Shown here: in pieces, positions 1 to 5,285 of the stretch
How positions within the stretch are numbered: the stretch's first letter is position 1
How the letters are laid out: the number at the start of each line of letters is the position of its first letter
NCBI GenBank assembly: GCA_030152105.1
Contig: JASLIH010000500.1
Coordinates: 1-7,886, forward strand
Source: Actinomycetes bacterium
GTDB taxonomy: Bacteria; Actinomycetota; CALGFH01
DNA: 7,886 nucleotides
Direction: 5' to 3'
The notes under the pieces: generated by a model
What the model was told of the DNA's origin: nothing
What the model saw: only the letters and a program-made list of their open reading frames with translations
Database searches by the model: none
Position numbers and translations under genes: made by a program

Positions 1-67
1 TGCGGTTCTCGGGAAGGCCAAGCTATGGCACAAAAAGCGCTGATGCGTCGCTACATCTCGGGGATAG

Positions 68-277
68 GACACGCTAATGGTCCGGATGGGCCACTCCTCC
101 TCGGCCGCCGCGCTGCGCTACCAGCATGTGATGGCCGGCCGAGACGCCGCCATCGCCGCCGCCCTGGACGAGCTGATCGCGGCCGCGTCAGCCCTGGCGG
201 AGAGCCCGCTGTCAGCACCGAGTGGCACGCGGGTGGCACGAATCGGGCAACCGAGTAGCGCCAAGAAGCGGCGCTGA
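68..277 (+). pseudogene. Tyrosine recombinase (phage-type integrase) C-terminal remnant
   Basis: The reading frame through 77-277 encodes the end of a tyrosine site-specific recombinase. It has the MVRMGHSSSAAALRYQHV block, in which GH-S is the conserved box II region and the Y in RYQH is in the position of the catalytic tyrosine, followed by a helix-rich tail (RDAAIAAALDELI) typical of actinobacterial integrases. Only about 65-70 residues of an expected 350-400 remain. The same frame has stops at 41-43 and 65-67, and I see no integrase signal in any frame of 1-67, so the catalytic domain upstream has been lost or scrambled. An ATG at 77 has only a weak upstream TAGGA, so a 66-residue peptide could in principle be made but would not be a functional recombinase. 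The frame points at the 3' end of the tRNA-Ala gene 35 bp away, as expected for an element once integrated at that tRNA. Family assignment is fairly sure; the exact left limit of the remnant is not. Confidence 0.72.
257..275. terminator. Hairpin between integrase remnant and tRNA, possible two-way terminator
   Basis: AGCGCC (257-262) and GGCGCT (270-275) form a 6-bp stem with a 7-base loop. It overlaps the last codons and stop of the integrase remnant and lies about 37 bp past the 3' end of the convergent tRNA-Ala gene. There is no T-run on either side, so intrinsic termination is only a guess based on position between two convergent genes. Confidence 0.25.
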
Positions 278-311
278 AGGAGCGGCGAGGCTATGACCTG
301 CGCTGTTGTGG

Positions 312-387
312 TGGTGGAGCTGAGGGGATTTGAACCCCTGACCCCTTGCATGCCATGCAAGTGCTCTGCCAGCTGAGCTACAGCCCC
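312..387 (-). tRNA. tRNA-Ala, anticodon GGC, CCA encoded
   Basis: Read on the minus strand, the 76 bases fold as a standard cloverleaf: 7-bp acceptor stem (GGGGCTG with CAGCTCC), 4-bp D stem, 5-bp anticodon stem (CTTGC/GCAAG) with loop ATGGCAT, 5-base variable loop, and 5-bp T stem (AGGGG/CCCCT) with loop TTCAAAT. The anticodon is GGC (plus-strand 352-354), reading GCC alanine codons. The acceptor stem carries the G3:U70 wobble pair, the main identity element for alanyl-tRNA synthetase, which confirms alanine independently of the anticodon. The discriminator base is A73 and the CCA end is encoded (312-314). It has its own promoter just upstream, and an integrase remnant points at its 3' end. 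Confidence 0.97.
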
Positions 388-397
388 GGAAGGGGTG

Positions 398-427
398 ACT
401 ATAGCGACCGACCCTGGTTGGTCGCAA
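398..427 (-). promoter_or_regulatory. Sigma-70-type promoter of tRNA-Ala
   Basis: On the minus strand a TTGCGA -35 (427-422) is followed by an 18-base spacer and a TATAGT -10 (403-398). The tRNA begins 11 bases after the -10, leaving a leader of only a few bases for RNase P to remove. The -10 matches the consensus at five of six positions and the -35 at four of six, and this is an AT-rich spot in GC-rich DNA. The -35 begins only a few bases after the stop codon of the upstream small membrane gene. Confidence 0.72.
404..425 (-). terminator. Hairpin after the rsfS-side operon, inside the tRNA promoter spacer
   Basis: An inverted repeat of nine pairs (one G:T) with a 4-base loop spans 404-425: GCGACCGAC on one arm and GTTGGTCGC on the other. 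It starts 6 bases past the stop of the minus-strand small membrane gene, the right place for a terminator. In that direction it is followed by TATAGTC and not a T-run, so it would be a weak or U-less terminator of the kind often proposed in actinobacteria. It covers nearly the whole spacer of the tRNA promoter, so it could instead be an operator. Confidence 0.45.
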
Positions 428-431
428 AGGT

Positions 432-605
432 CTAGCGGATGCGGAGGTCGACCCCGAGGAGGACCAGCGGCCAGAGGAAGATGGCCAGGAGGGCGGAGAG
501 GACGAGCTTGATCAGGCGGACGCCGATGTAGTCGTAGGCGAAGGCAATGTAGATCCCCACCAGGACGTAGATCAGGCCGAGGAGGCTGAATCTGCGGCGG
601 ACCAC
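432..605 (-). CDS. Small two-helix membrane protein, function unknown
   Basis: The 57-residue product begins with a basic stretch (MVRRR). It then has one hydrophobic segment (about 7-24, LLGLIYVLVGIYIAFAY), a short polar turn with charged residues (DYIGVRLIK, 25-33), a second hydrophobic segment (about 34-51, containing WPLVLLG), and a VDLRIR tail. It is most likely an integral inner-membrane protein with both ends on the same side; basic residues at both ends favour the cytoplasmic side. The GTG at 605-603 is chosen as start because AAGGAG lies 7 bases upstream; the frame extends further upstream, but that part overlaps rsfS in another frame and looks like shadow sequence. It follows rsfS by 79 bp and is probably in the nadD-rsfS transcript. 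The run of hydrophobic residues ending in WPLVLLGVDLR resembles short unnamed proteins of actinobacteria. I do not recognise a function. Confidence 0.8.
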   Translation of the reverse strand: MVRRRFSLLGLIYVLVGIYIAFAYDYIGVRLIKLVLSALLAIFLWPLVLLGVDLRIR

Positions 606-612
606 GTGCGCG

Positions 613-618
613 CTCCTT
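613..618 (-). promoter_or_regulatory. Ribosome binding site of the small membrane protein
   Basis: The minus strand reads AAGGAG, a full match to the anti-Shine-Dalgarno core, 7 bases before the GTG at 605. It decides the start in favour of the 57-residue protein over longer in-frame versions that begin inside rsfS. Confidence 0.8.
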
Positions 619-624
619 AACCCC

Positions 625-643
625 CCTGCCGACGACTGGCAGG
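625..643 (-). terminator. Intergenic hairpin between rsfS and the small membrane gene
   Basis: CCTGCC (625-630) pairs with GGCAGG (638-643), plus one G:T pair, around a 5-base loop. It lies in the 79-bp gap after rsfS and ends six bases before the AAGGAG of the next gene. No T-run follows in the minus direction. It could be a weak terminator, a processing site or a translation-control stem; the sequence does not decide. Confidence 0.3.
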
Positions 644-684
644 AGTGTGCGCCCGGGAGGACCGGCAGGGCAAACTGGGTGAAA

Positions 685-1056
685 TCAGGCGGTGACCAGG
701 CTGCCGACCTCGTCGCTGCGGGCGACAACCGGGGCGTCGCGCCAGAGGCGTTCGAGGTCGTAGTAGGCCCGCTCCTCCTCGAGGAAGACGTGGACGACGA
801 AGTCGACGAAGTCCAGGAGGACCCAGCGCGCCTCGCGTTCTCCCTCGCGGCGCAGGGGGCGGGCTCCTTCGGCACGGCAGGCGCGCTCGACCTCTTCGGC
901 GATGGCGCGGACCTGGCGCTCGCTGTTGCCCGAGCAGATGACGAAGTAGTCCGAGATGACGAGCGGCTCGGAGACGTCGAGGACGAGGACGTCCCGGGCC
1001 TGCTTCGAGGATGCCGCCGATGCGGCGGTGAGTGCGACGTCGAGGCTGGTCGGCAG
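685..1056 (-). CDS. rsfS: Ribosome silencing factor RsfS (Iojap family), CTG start
   Basis: The 123-residue product is a full-length RsfS, the factor that binds ribosomal protein uL14 on the large subunit and blocks joining with the small subunit when nutrients are short. Family blocks in order: ARDVLVLDVSEPLVISDYFV (20-39), CSGNSERQVRAIAEEV (41-56), RREGEREARWVLLDFVDFVV (69-88) and the ERAYYDLERLWRDAPV end (95-110). The start is unusual. The open frame runs from a stop at 1093-1095 to the stop at 685-687 and contains no in-frame ATG, GTG or TTG at all. CTG at 1056-1054 sits 7 bases after AGGAG and gives an N-terminus (MPTSLDVALTAASAA) of normal family length, so CTG is the best start. It lies 77 bp downstream of nadD, the standard neighbour in many bacteria, and 79 bp upstream of a small membrane gene on the same strand. 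Identity is very sure; the start codon is inferred. Confidence 0.93.
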   Translation of the reverse strand: MPTSLDVALTAASAASSKQARDVLVLDVSEPLVISDYFVICSGNSERQVRAIAEEVERACRAEGARPLRREGEREARWVLLDFVDFVVHVFLEEERAYYDLERLWRDAPVVARSDEVGSLVTA

Positions 1057-1063
1057 GGGCGAG

Positions 1064-1068
1064 CTCCT
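1064..1068 (-). promoter_or_regulatory. Ribosome binding site supporting the CTG start of rsfS
   Basis: The minus strand reads AGGAG with a 7-base gap (CTCGCCC) before CTG at 1056. No other start-like codon lies at a suitable distance: the in-frame codon just upstream of the site is ATC, and it overlaps the site itself. Confidence 0.7.
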
Positions 1069-1133
1069 GATGGTCGGTGCGGTCTGGCACCTCTACGGTA
1101 GCGAGCCGGGGAGCGACGCGCACCTGGGAAATC

Positions 1134-1778
1134 TCATTGGGTACCGCTTCCGGGCGGTGGGGCGGGCGGGTTGGGGCCGGGCGCGGTGCGGTACAGGGCG
1201 TGCTTCTGGATGTACCGGGCGACCCCGTCAGGCACCAGGTACTGGATAGGGGCGCCTCGGGCGACCCGGGCGCGGATGTCGCTCGAGGAGATGGCCAGGG
1301 CGGGGATGTCCATACGGTGGACCCGGCCGCCCGCGCCCGGCACCTGGTTGACCAGGCGGTCCAGGTCGAAGCTGGGCCGGGTGGCGGCGATGAACTCCGC
1401 CAGGGCGAGGACCTGGTCGGGCTCCTTCCAGGTGAGGATCTGGAGCACGGCGTCGGCCCCGGTGATGAAGAAGAGGCGGGTGCTCTCGTCCTGCTGGGCC
1501 CGGAGCCGGCGCAGGGTGTCCACGGTGTAGGTCGGGCCTTGGTGGTCGATCTCCAGCCGGCTGACGGTGAAGGCGGGGTTCGAGGCGGTGGCGATCAGCG
1601 TCATCTGGTAGCGGTCCTCGGCCGGGGTCACCCCGACCGGTTTCTGCCAGGGCTTGCCGGTGGGCACGAACACCACTCTGTCCAGGTCGAACTGCCAGCG
1701 CGCCTCCTCGGCGGCGACGAGGTGGCCGTGGTGGATGGGGTCGAAGGTGCCGCCCATGACCCCGATTCGCCGGCTCAT
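1134..1778 (-). CDS. nadD: Nicotinate-nucleotide adenylyltransferase NadD
   Basis: The 214-residue cytoplasmic enzyme joins ATP and nicotinate mononucleotide to give deamido-NAD and pyrophosphate, the step shared by de novo and salvage NAD synthesis. Nucleotidyltransferase landmarks: GGTFDPIHHGHL at 9-20 (the (T/H)xGH phosphate-binding motif with FDP), a FVPTGKPWQK substrate loop at 37-46, a DRYQMT helix at 55-60, GADAVLQI at 107-114, and the ISSSDIRARV motif at 163-172 that closes the ATP site. Length is normal for the family except for a proline-rich tail (about 198-214) that is probably disordered. The ATG at 1778 gives the normal distance to the GGTFDP motif, but no Shine-Dalgarno sequence precedes it. 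A TACACT -10-like box at 1792-1787 would place the transcript start at or next to the ATG, so leaderless translation is possible (inference). rsfS follows 77 bp downstream on the same strand. Confidence 0.97.
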   Translation of the reverse strand: MSRRIGVMGGTFDPIHHGHLVAAEEARWQFDLDRVVFVPTGKPWQKPVGVTPAEDRYQMTLIATASNPAFTVSRLEIDHQGPTYTVDTLRRLRAQQDESTRLFFITGADAVLQILTWKEPDQVLALAEFIAATRPSFDLDRLVNQVPGAGGRVHRMDIPALAISSSDIRARVARGAPIQYLVPDGVARYIQKHALYRTAPGPNPPAPPPGSGTQ

Positions 1779-1872
1779 GAGGGCGGAGTGTAGCGGCCCT
1801 CCACCGTCATCCCTTATGGGCTGTCGCTGGAATCGAACATCGCTGGCGGATACGCTACTGCTAAGGTCGACA

Positions 1873-1882
1873 GGGACGTCCC
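1873..1882. promoter_or_regulatory. Palindrome GGGACGTCCC, possible operator
   Basis: This is a perfect 10-bp inverted repeat in the promoter region of the rightward operon, six bases after the extended -10-like TGCTAAGGT. Position fits a repressor site for a sugar-responsive regulator, but the sequence is short and GC-rich, so chance is a real alternative. Confidence 0.25.
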
Positions 1883-1975
1883 CGGACGGCGTTTCTGCTT
1901 GGATTCGTCGGGTAAGGTCTGCGCAGGTCAGCGGGTGCCCGAGCGGCCCTGCCGACAGGCCAGCCCGACCCGGGT

Positions 1976-1983
1976 GGAGGGAG
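1976..1983 (+). promoter_or_regulatory. Ribosome binding site of the ABC ATPase gene
   Basis: GGAGGGAG precedes the ATG at 1991 with a gap of 7 bases. It is the strongest ribosome binding site in the rightward operon; the three genes after it have weak or no site of their own and seem to rely on translational coupling. Confidence 0.75.
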
Positions 1984-1990
1984 AACGACG

Positions 1991-3241
1991 ATGGCGCGCA
2001 TCGAGTTGCAGGATGTGTCCAAGGTCTATGCCGGTGGGGTCCGGGCGGTGAATGCTCTCAGCCTGGATATTCCGGATGGGGACTTCATGGTGTTCGTCGG
2101 CCCCTCGGGCTGTGGCAAGAGCACGGCCCTGCGGATGGTGGCTGGGTTGGAGGACATCACCGAGGGTGAGATCCGGATCGGGGACCGGGTCGTGAATGAC
2201 ATGCCGCCCAAGGACCGCGACATCGCCATGGTGTTCCAGAACTACGCCCTGTATCCCCACATGACGGTCGAAGACAATTTGGCGTTCGGCCTCCAGTTGC
2301 GCAAGACGCCCAAGGAGGAGCAGCGCAAACGGGTCGCGGAGGCGGCCAAGATGCTGGCGTTGGAGCCGTTCTTGAAAAGGAAGCCGGCCGCGCTCTCTGG
2401 CGGGCAGCGTCAGCGGGTGGCCATGGGCCGGGCCATCGTGCGCAATCCCCAGGCGTATCTGATGGATGAGCCGTTGTCGAACTTGGATGCCAAGCTGCGG
2501 GTCAGCATGCGGGCGCAGTTGTCGTCGTTGCATGAGCGCCTTGGGGTGACCACCGTCTATGTGACCCATGACCAGATCGAGGCCATGACCCTGGGGACCC
2601 GGGTTGCCGTGTTGAAGGATGGGGAGTTGATGCAGGTCAACACCCCCCAATCGCTGTTCGACGCCCCAGCCAACCTGTTCGTGGCCACCTTTATTGGGTC
2701 GCCGGCGATGAACCTGGCCGATGCCAAGCTGGTCCGCGACCAAGGGCCGATGCTGGTGTTCGCCGAGTACAAGGTCCCTATCCCCGAGCAGCTAGTGTCC
2801 AGCCGCGAGGGCCTGGACCAGTACTTCGACAAGGAGCTGATCGTGGGCCTGCGCCCGTCCTCGATGGAGGATGGGGCATACGCCCCGGCCGAGTGGCCGC
2901 GACTCAAGGGCGAGGTGGCAGTCACTGAGGAGCTGGGCTCGGAGGTCAACTTGATCTTCCACATGGCCACCCCGCCGGTGCATCACGACATCATGATCGC
3001 CCGGTTCGACAAGGCGGCCAAAGACGAGGCCGAGGCCGAGGAGTTGGCCGGGGAAGGCCACGGGCTGTGGACGGCCCGTGTCAACCCCAAGACCCAGGCG
3101 AGGGTGGGCCGGACCATCGACCTGGCCGTGGACACGGGCGGGTTCCACTTCTTCGACAAGGACACCGGCTATGCCATCGGCCGGGTCACCGAAGGCGAAG
3201 GCGCACGCGAACGCCGGGAAGCGAAGTCAGACCAGGCGTGA
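1991..3241 (+). CDS. ugpC: Carbohydrate ABC importer ATPase (UgpC/MalK/MsiK type)
   Basis: The 416-residue protein is the ATP-hydrolysing subunit of a carbohydrate importer (CUT1 type). It would act as a homodimer under two permeases at the inner face of the membrane. The ATPase domain is complete: Walker [10 protein letters not shown] (37-45), Q-loop FQNYALYPH (Q83), signature [14 protein letters not shown] (135-148), Walker [12 protein letters not shown] (156-166) and H-loop VTHD (H193). After about 235 comes the MalK-like regulatory OB/TOBE region, with GLRPSSM (286-292), a [12 protein letters not shown] strand (312-323) and a C-terminal [13 protein letters not shown] segment (385-397). 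At 416 residues it is longer than most relatives (about 360-380); the excess includes an acidic stretch around 342-357. No permease or binding-protein gene follows, so it may be a shared ATPase like MsiK of Streptomyces, or serve an importer encoded elsewhere. The name ugpC is by family; the transported sugar is unknown. Its stop overlaps the next start (GTGA). It uses TTG for leucine 14 times, unlike its neighbours. Confidence 0.93.
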   Translation: MARIELQDVSKVYAGGVRAVNALSLDIPDGDFMVFVGPSGCGKSTALRMVAGLEDITEGEIRIGDRVVNDMPPKDRDIAMVFQNYALYPHMTVEDNLAFGLQLRKTPKEEQRKRVAEAAKMLALEPFLKRKPAALSGGQRQRVAMGRAIVRNPQAYLMDEPLSNLDAKLRVSMRAQLSSLHERLGVTTVYVTHDQIEAMTLGTRVAVLKDGELMQVNTPQSLFDAPANLFVATFIGSPAMNLADAKLVRDQGPMLVFAEYKVPIPEQLVSSREGLDQYFDKELIVGLRPSSMEDGAYAPAEWPRLKGEVAVTEELGSEVNLIFHMATPPVHHDIMIARFDKAAKDEAEAEELAGEGHGLWTARVNPKTQARVGRTIDLAVDTGGFHFFDKDTGYAIGRVTEGEGARERREAKSDQA

Positions 3242-4143
3242 CCCGAGTTGCCTTCCTAGGGCTCGGACGGATGGGCGCCCCCATGGCGGGGCGCCTTTCC
3301 GATGCTGGGCATGACCTGGTCGTCTGGTCGCGAACCAGGGCGCACGCCGAGGAGCTGGCCGACCGGGCCGAGGTGGCGAGGTCACCGGCCGAGGCCGGGT
3401 CCAAGGCCGAGGTGGCGATCACCATGCTGACCGACGGCGCGGCGCTGGAGGAGGTCGTGCTCGGCCGGGACGGCCTCGTCGGCGGGCTCGGGTCGGGAGG
3501 CCTCCTCGTCGACATGTCGACCACAGGACCGGCACCGGCCCGGAAGGTGGCCAAGGCGCTGGAGGAACGGGGCGTCGAGTTCGTCGACGCCCCGGTGGCG
3601 GGGTCGGTCGGCCCGGCCACCGAGGGCACGCTGGCCGTGATGGCCGGCGGGTCCGATGAGGCGGTGGGCCGGGCGCGGCCGCTGCTGGAGATCCTCGGTG
3701 ACCCGGAGCGGACCTGGCATGTCGGGCCGGTCGGGGCCGGGCAGGCGGCCAAGCTGATGCTGAACCTGGTCCTCGGTGGGGTGACGGTCGCGGTCGCCGA
3801 GGGGTTCACGCTCGGGCGGCTGCTTGGGCTGTCGCCCGACGTCGCCCTCGACGTCCTGGAAGGGGCGTCGGTCGCCACCCAGACGGTGCGGTCCAAGCGG
3901 GACAAGCTCGGCAGCGGCGACTATGGCGACCCTGGGTTCCGGCTGGCCCTGATGCACAAGGACCTCCGCCTGGCCGTCGACGCGGCCCGGGCGGCCAGGG
4001 CCAGCCTGCCCGCGACCGAGCGGGTCGCGGAGCTGTACGCCGGGGCCAAGGGCAAGGGCCTCGCCGACCAGGACTACGCGGCCGTGGCCGCCTACCTTGC
4101 CAGCCTGGCTCCGCTGCTGGACCGCTCCCCCGCCGACGGGTAG
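3238..4143 (+). CDS. NAD(P)-dependent beta-hydroxyacid dehydrogenase (3-hydroxyisobutyrate dehydrogenase family)
   Basis: The 301-residue protein matches the usual length of this family, which interconverts beta-hydroxyacids and semialdehydes. It opens with the Rossmann motif [17 protein letters not shown] (4-20). VVWSRT (28-33) follows the second strand, where an arginine of this kind usually favours NADP(H). The substrate-binding segment is [16 protein letters not shown] (117-132). The catalytic lysine lies in [11 protein letters not shown] (K172), and a C-terminal [13 protein letters not shown] helix (238-250) completes the fold. The APV-GS-PA form is nearer to glyoxylate/succinic semialdehyde reductases (GLYR type) than to the APVSGG of tartronate semialdehyde reductase, but substrate cannot be read from this alone. 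The GTG at 3238 is chosen because it puts the glycine-rich loop at the normal place and overlaps the ATPase stop as GTGA. No clear ribosome binding site is seen, so coupled translation is likely. The next gene starts 5 bp after its stop. Confidence 0.92.
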   Translation: MTRVAFLGLGRMGAPMAGRLSDAGHDLVVWSRTRAHAEELADRAEVARSPAEAGSKAEVAITMLTDGAALEEVVLGRDGLVGGLGSGGLLVDMSTTGPAPARKVAKALEERGVEFVDAPVAGSVGPATEGTLAVMAGGSDEAVGRARPLLEILGDPERTWHVGPVGAGQAAKLMLNLVLGGVTVAVAEGFTLGRLLGLSPDVALDVLEGASVATQTVRSKRDKLGSGDYGDPGFRLALMHKDLRLAVDAARAARASLPATERVAELYAGAKGKGLADQDYAAVAAYLASLAPLLDRSPADG

Positions 4144-4148
4144 GCGCC

Positions 4149-5285
4149 ATGGCCCGGAGCCAGGTGCGCCTGGGCGTGATCGGACTCGGCGTCGTCGCCC
4201 AGGCTGTCCATCTGCCCCTCCTGCGCAACCGGCGCGACCTGTTCGAGGTCACGGCCGTGTGCGACCTGTCGGCCGAGCTGACCGCGCGGGTGGCCGAGCG
4301 CTTCGGGCTCGGGGCGGCCGGTCGCTTCCGGTCGGCCGAGGAGCTGCTGGACAGCGGCCTCGTGGACGCGGTGCTCCTGCTCACCTCCGGCTCCCACGGC
4401 CAGGTCGCCGGGGCCGCGCTCGGCCGGGGTCTGCCGACGCTCTGCGAGAAGCCGCTCGCCTACACCCTCGCCGAGGCGGACAGCCTGGAGCGGCTGTCGG
4501 CCAAGGAGGGCACCCCGCTCCAGCTCGGGTACATGAAGCTGTACGACCCGGCCGTCCGGCGAGCCCGCCGCGAGCTGGTCGCGACCCGGCCGGCCCTCCG
4601 GGCGGTGGAGGTGACCGTCCTGCACCCGTCGGGGTCCTCGCAGCTCGCGCACCTCCACCTGGAGCCGCCGCCCGGCGACGTGCCGGCCGCCACCCTGGCC
4701 GCCCTGGGCCAGGCGACATCCCAGCTCCAGGAGCAGGCCCTCGGCCGGGAGGCGCCGGCCGAGCTGCGCGAGCTGTACACCGAGGTGCTGCTGGGCAGCC
4801 TCGTCCACGACCTGGCCGTCGTCCGCCTGCTCGCCGGTGAGCTGGAACGGGTCGACCACGCCGACCTGTGGCCCGAGGGGTCGTGGTCGTCGGTCGCCGC
4901 CGACGGCCTGCTCGCCGGCGAGGTCCGGGTCAGCCTGCGCTGGCACTACCTCGACCGCTACCCGGCCTACCGCGAGGAGGTCCGCTTGCACCACGAGCAG
5001 GGATCGATCGCGCTCACCTTCCCGTCCCCGTTCCTGCTCAACGCCCCGACCGTGCTGACCGTGACGGACCTCGACGGCGACGTCGCCAGGTCGCGCGAGG
5101 ACCGTTCGACCGTCGAGGCGTTCGACCAGGAGCTCGTCGCCTTCCACCGGCTGGTCACCGACGGGCAGCCGGCGGCCGCCGGCATCGCTGAGGGACGGGC
5201 CGACATCGTGACCTGCCAGCGGATCCTGCGCCGGCTGGCCGAGCGCCGCGGGGTCGAGCTGGCCGGAGAGGCCGCCGGCCCATGA
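4149..5285 (+). CDS. Gfo/Idh/MocA family oxidoreductase
   Basis: This 378-residue protein belongs to the Gfo/Idh/MocA family of NAD(P)-dependent enzymes, which oxidise, reduce or epimerise sugars, inositols and sugar derivatives. The Rossmann domain opens with LGVIGLGVVAQAVHLPLL (8-25; G12, G14, A17) and an acidic residue after the second strand (AVCDLS, D39). The family's EKP motif is in LCEKPLAYTLAEA (98-110), and LGYMKLYDPAVRRAR (126-140) follows. The C-terminal sheet domain carries SLVHDLAVVRLL (217-228), whose HD fits the catalytic His-Asp region, and a long beta-rich part (about 257-310). The ATG at 4149 lies 5 bp after the previous stop, with only a weak ribosome binding site. The stop overlaps the mannosidase start as ATGA, so the two products are probably made together. 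Substrate is not readable from sequence; a mannose-derived sugar or glycoside is the likely guess from context. Confidence 0.92.
   Translation: MARSQVRLGVIGLGVVAQAVHLPLLRNRRDLFEVTAVCDLSAELTARVAERFGLGAAGRFRSAEELLDSGLVDAVLLLTSGSHGQVAGAALGRGLPTLCEKPLAYTLAEADSLERLSAKEGTPLQLGYMKLYDPAVRRARRELVATRPALRAVEVTVLHPSGSSQLAHLHLEPPPGDVPAATLAALGQATSQLQEQALGREAPAELRELYTEVLLGSLVHDLAVVRLLAGELERVDHADLWPEGSWSSVAADGLLAGEVRVSLRWHYLDRYPAYREEVRLHHEQGSIALTFPSPFLLNAPTVLTVTDLDGDVARSREDRSTVEAFDQELVAFHRLVTDGQPAAAGIAEGRADIVTCQRILRRLAERRGVELAGEAAGP

Larger units (their letters stand above)
1779..1990. promoter_or_regulatory. Divergent intergenic region between nadD and the sugar-utilisation operon
   Basis: This 212-bp stretch carries no credible gene and must hold the promoters for nadD (leftward) and the ABC-ATPase operon (rightward). 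Rightward, TGCTAAGGT at 1859-1867 resembles an extended -10, and a second TAAGGTC lies at 1913-1919, 51 bp further on; neither has a good -35. A perfect 10-bp palindrome, GGGACGTCCC, lies at 1873-1882 just downstream of the first box and could be a repressor operator. Leftward, TACACT (1792-1787) is a possible -10 for nadD. All of these are weak calls from inspection alone. Confidence 0.4.

Noticed and set aside
1..67. Possible coding of the missing upstream integrase part
   Set aside because: None of the three plus-strand frames shows the expected conserved histidine/arginine boxes, and stops interrupt the frame of the remnant; I see nothing supportable here.
606..875. The N-terminal extension of the small membrane protein frame (start at 875)
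   Set aside because: This part is serine/threonine-rich low-complexity sequence overlapping rsfS in another frame, and the strong AAGGAG places the start at 605.
617..1123. A 168-codon minus-strand frame, and a 140-codon plus-strand frame at 679-1101, over rsfS
   Set aside because: Both are out-of-frame readings of rsfS. They stand out only because the real gene lacks a common start codon.
1928..2743. A 271-codon minus-strand open frame opposite the ABC ATPase
   Set aside because: It lies antisense to a frame with complete Walker, signature and H-loop motifs, and has no recognisable features.
3067..3237. An upstream start for the beta-hydroxyacid dehydrogenase
   Set aside because: The extra 57 residues overlap the ATPase gene and have shadow composition; the GTG at 3238 places the Rossmann glycines at the normal distance from the N-terminus.
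4092..5147. A 351-codon minus-strand open frame opposite the Gfo/Idh gene
   Set aside because: Shadow of the real gene: low-complexity composition, no motifs, and the sense frame has intact Rossmann and EKP motifs.
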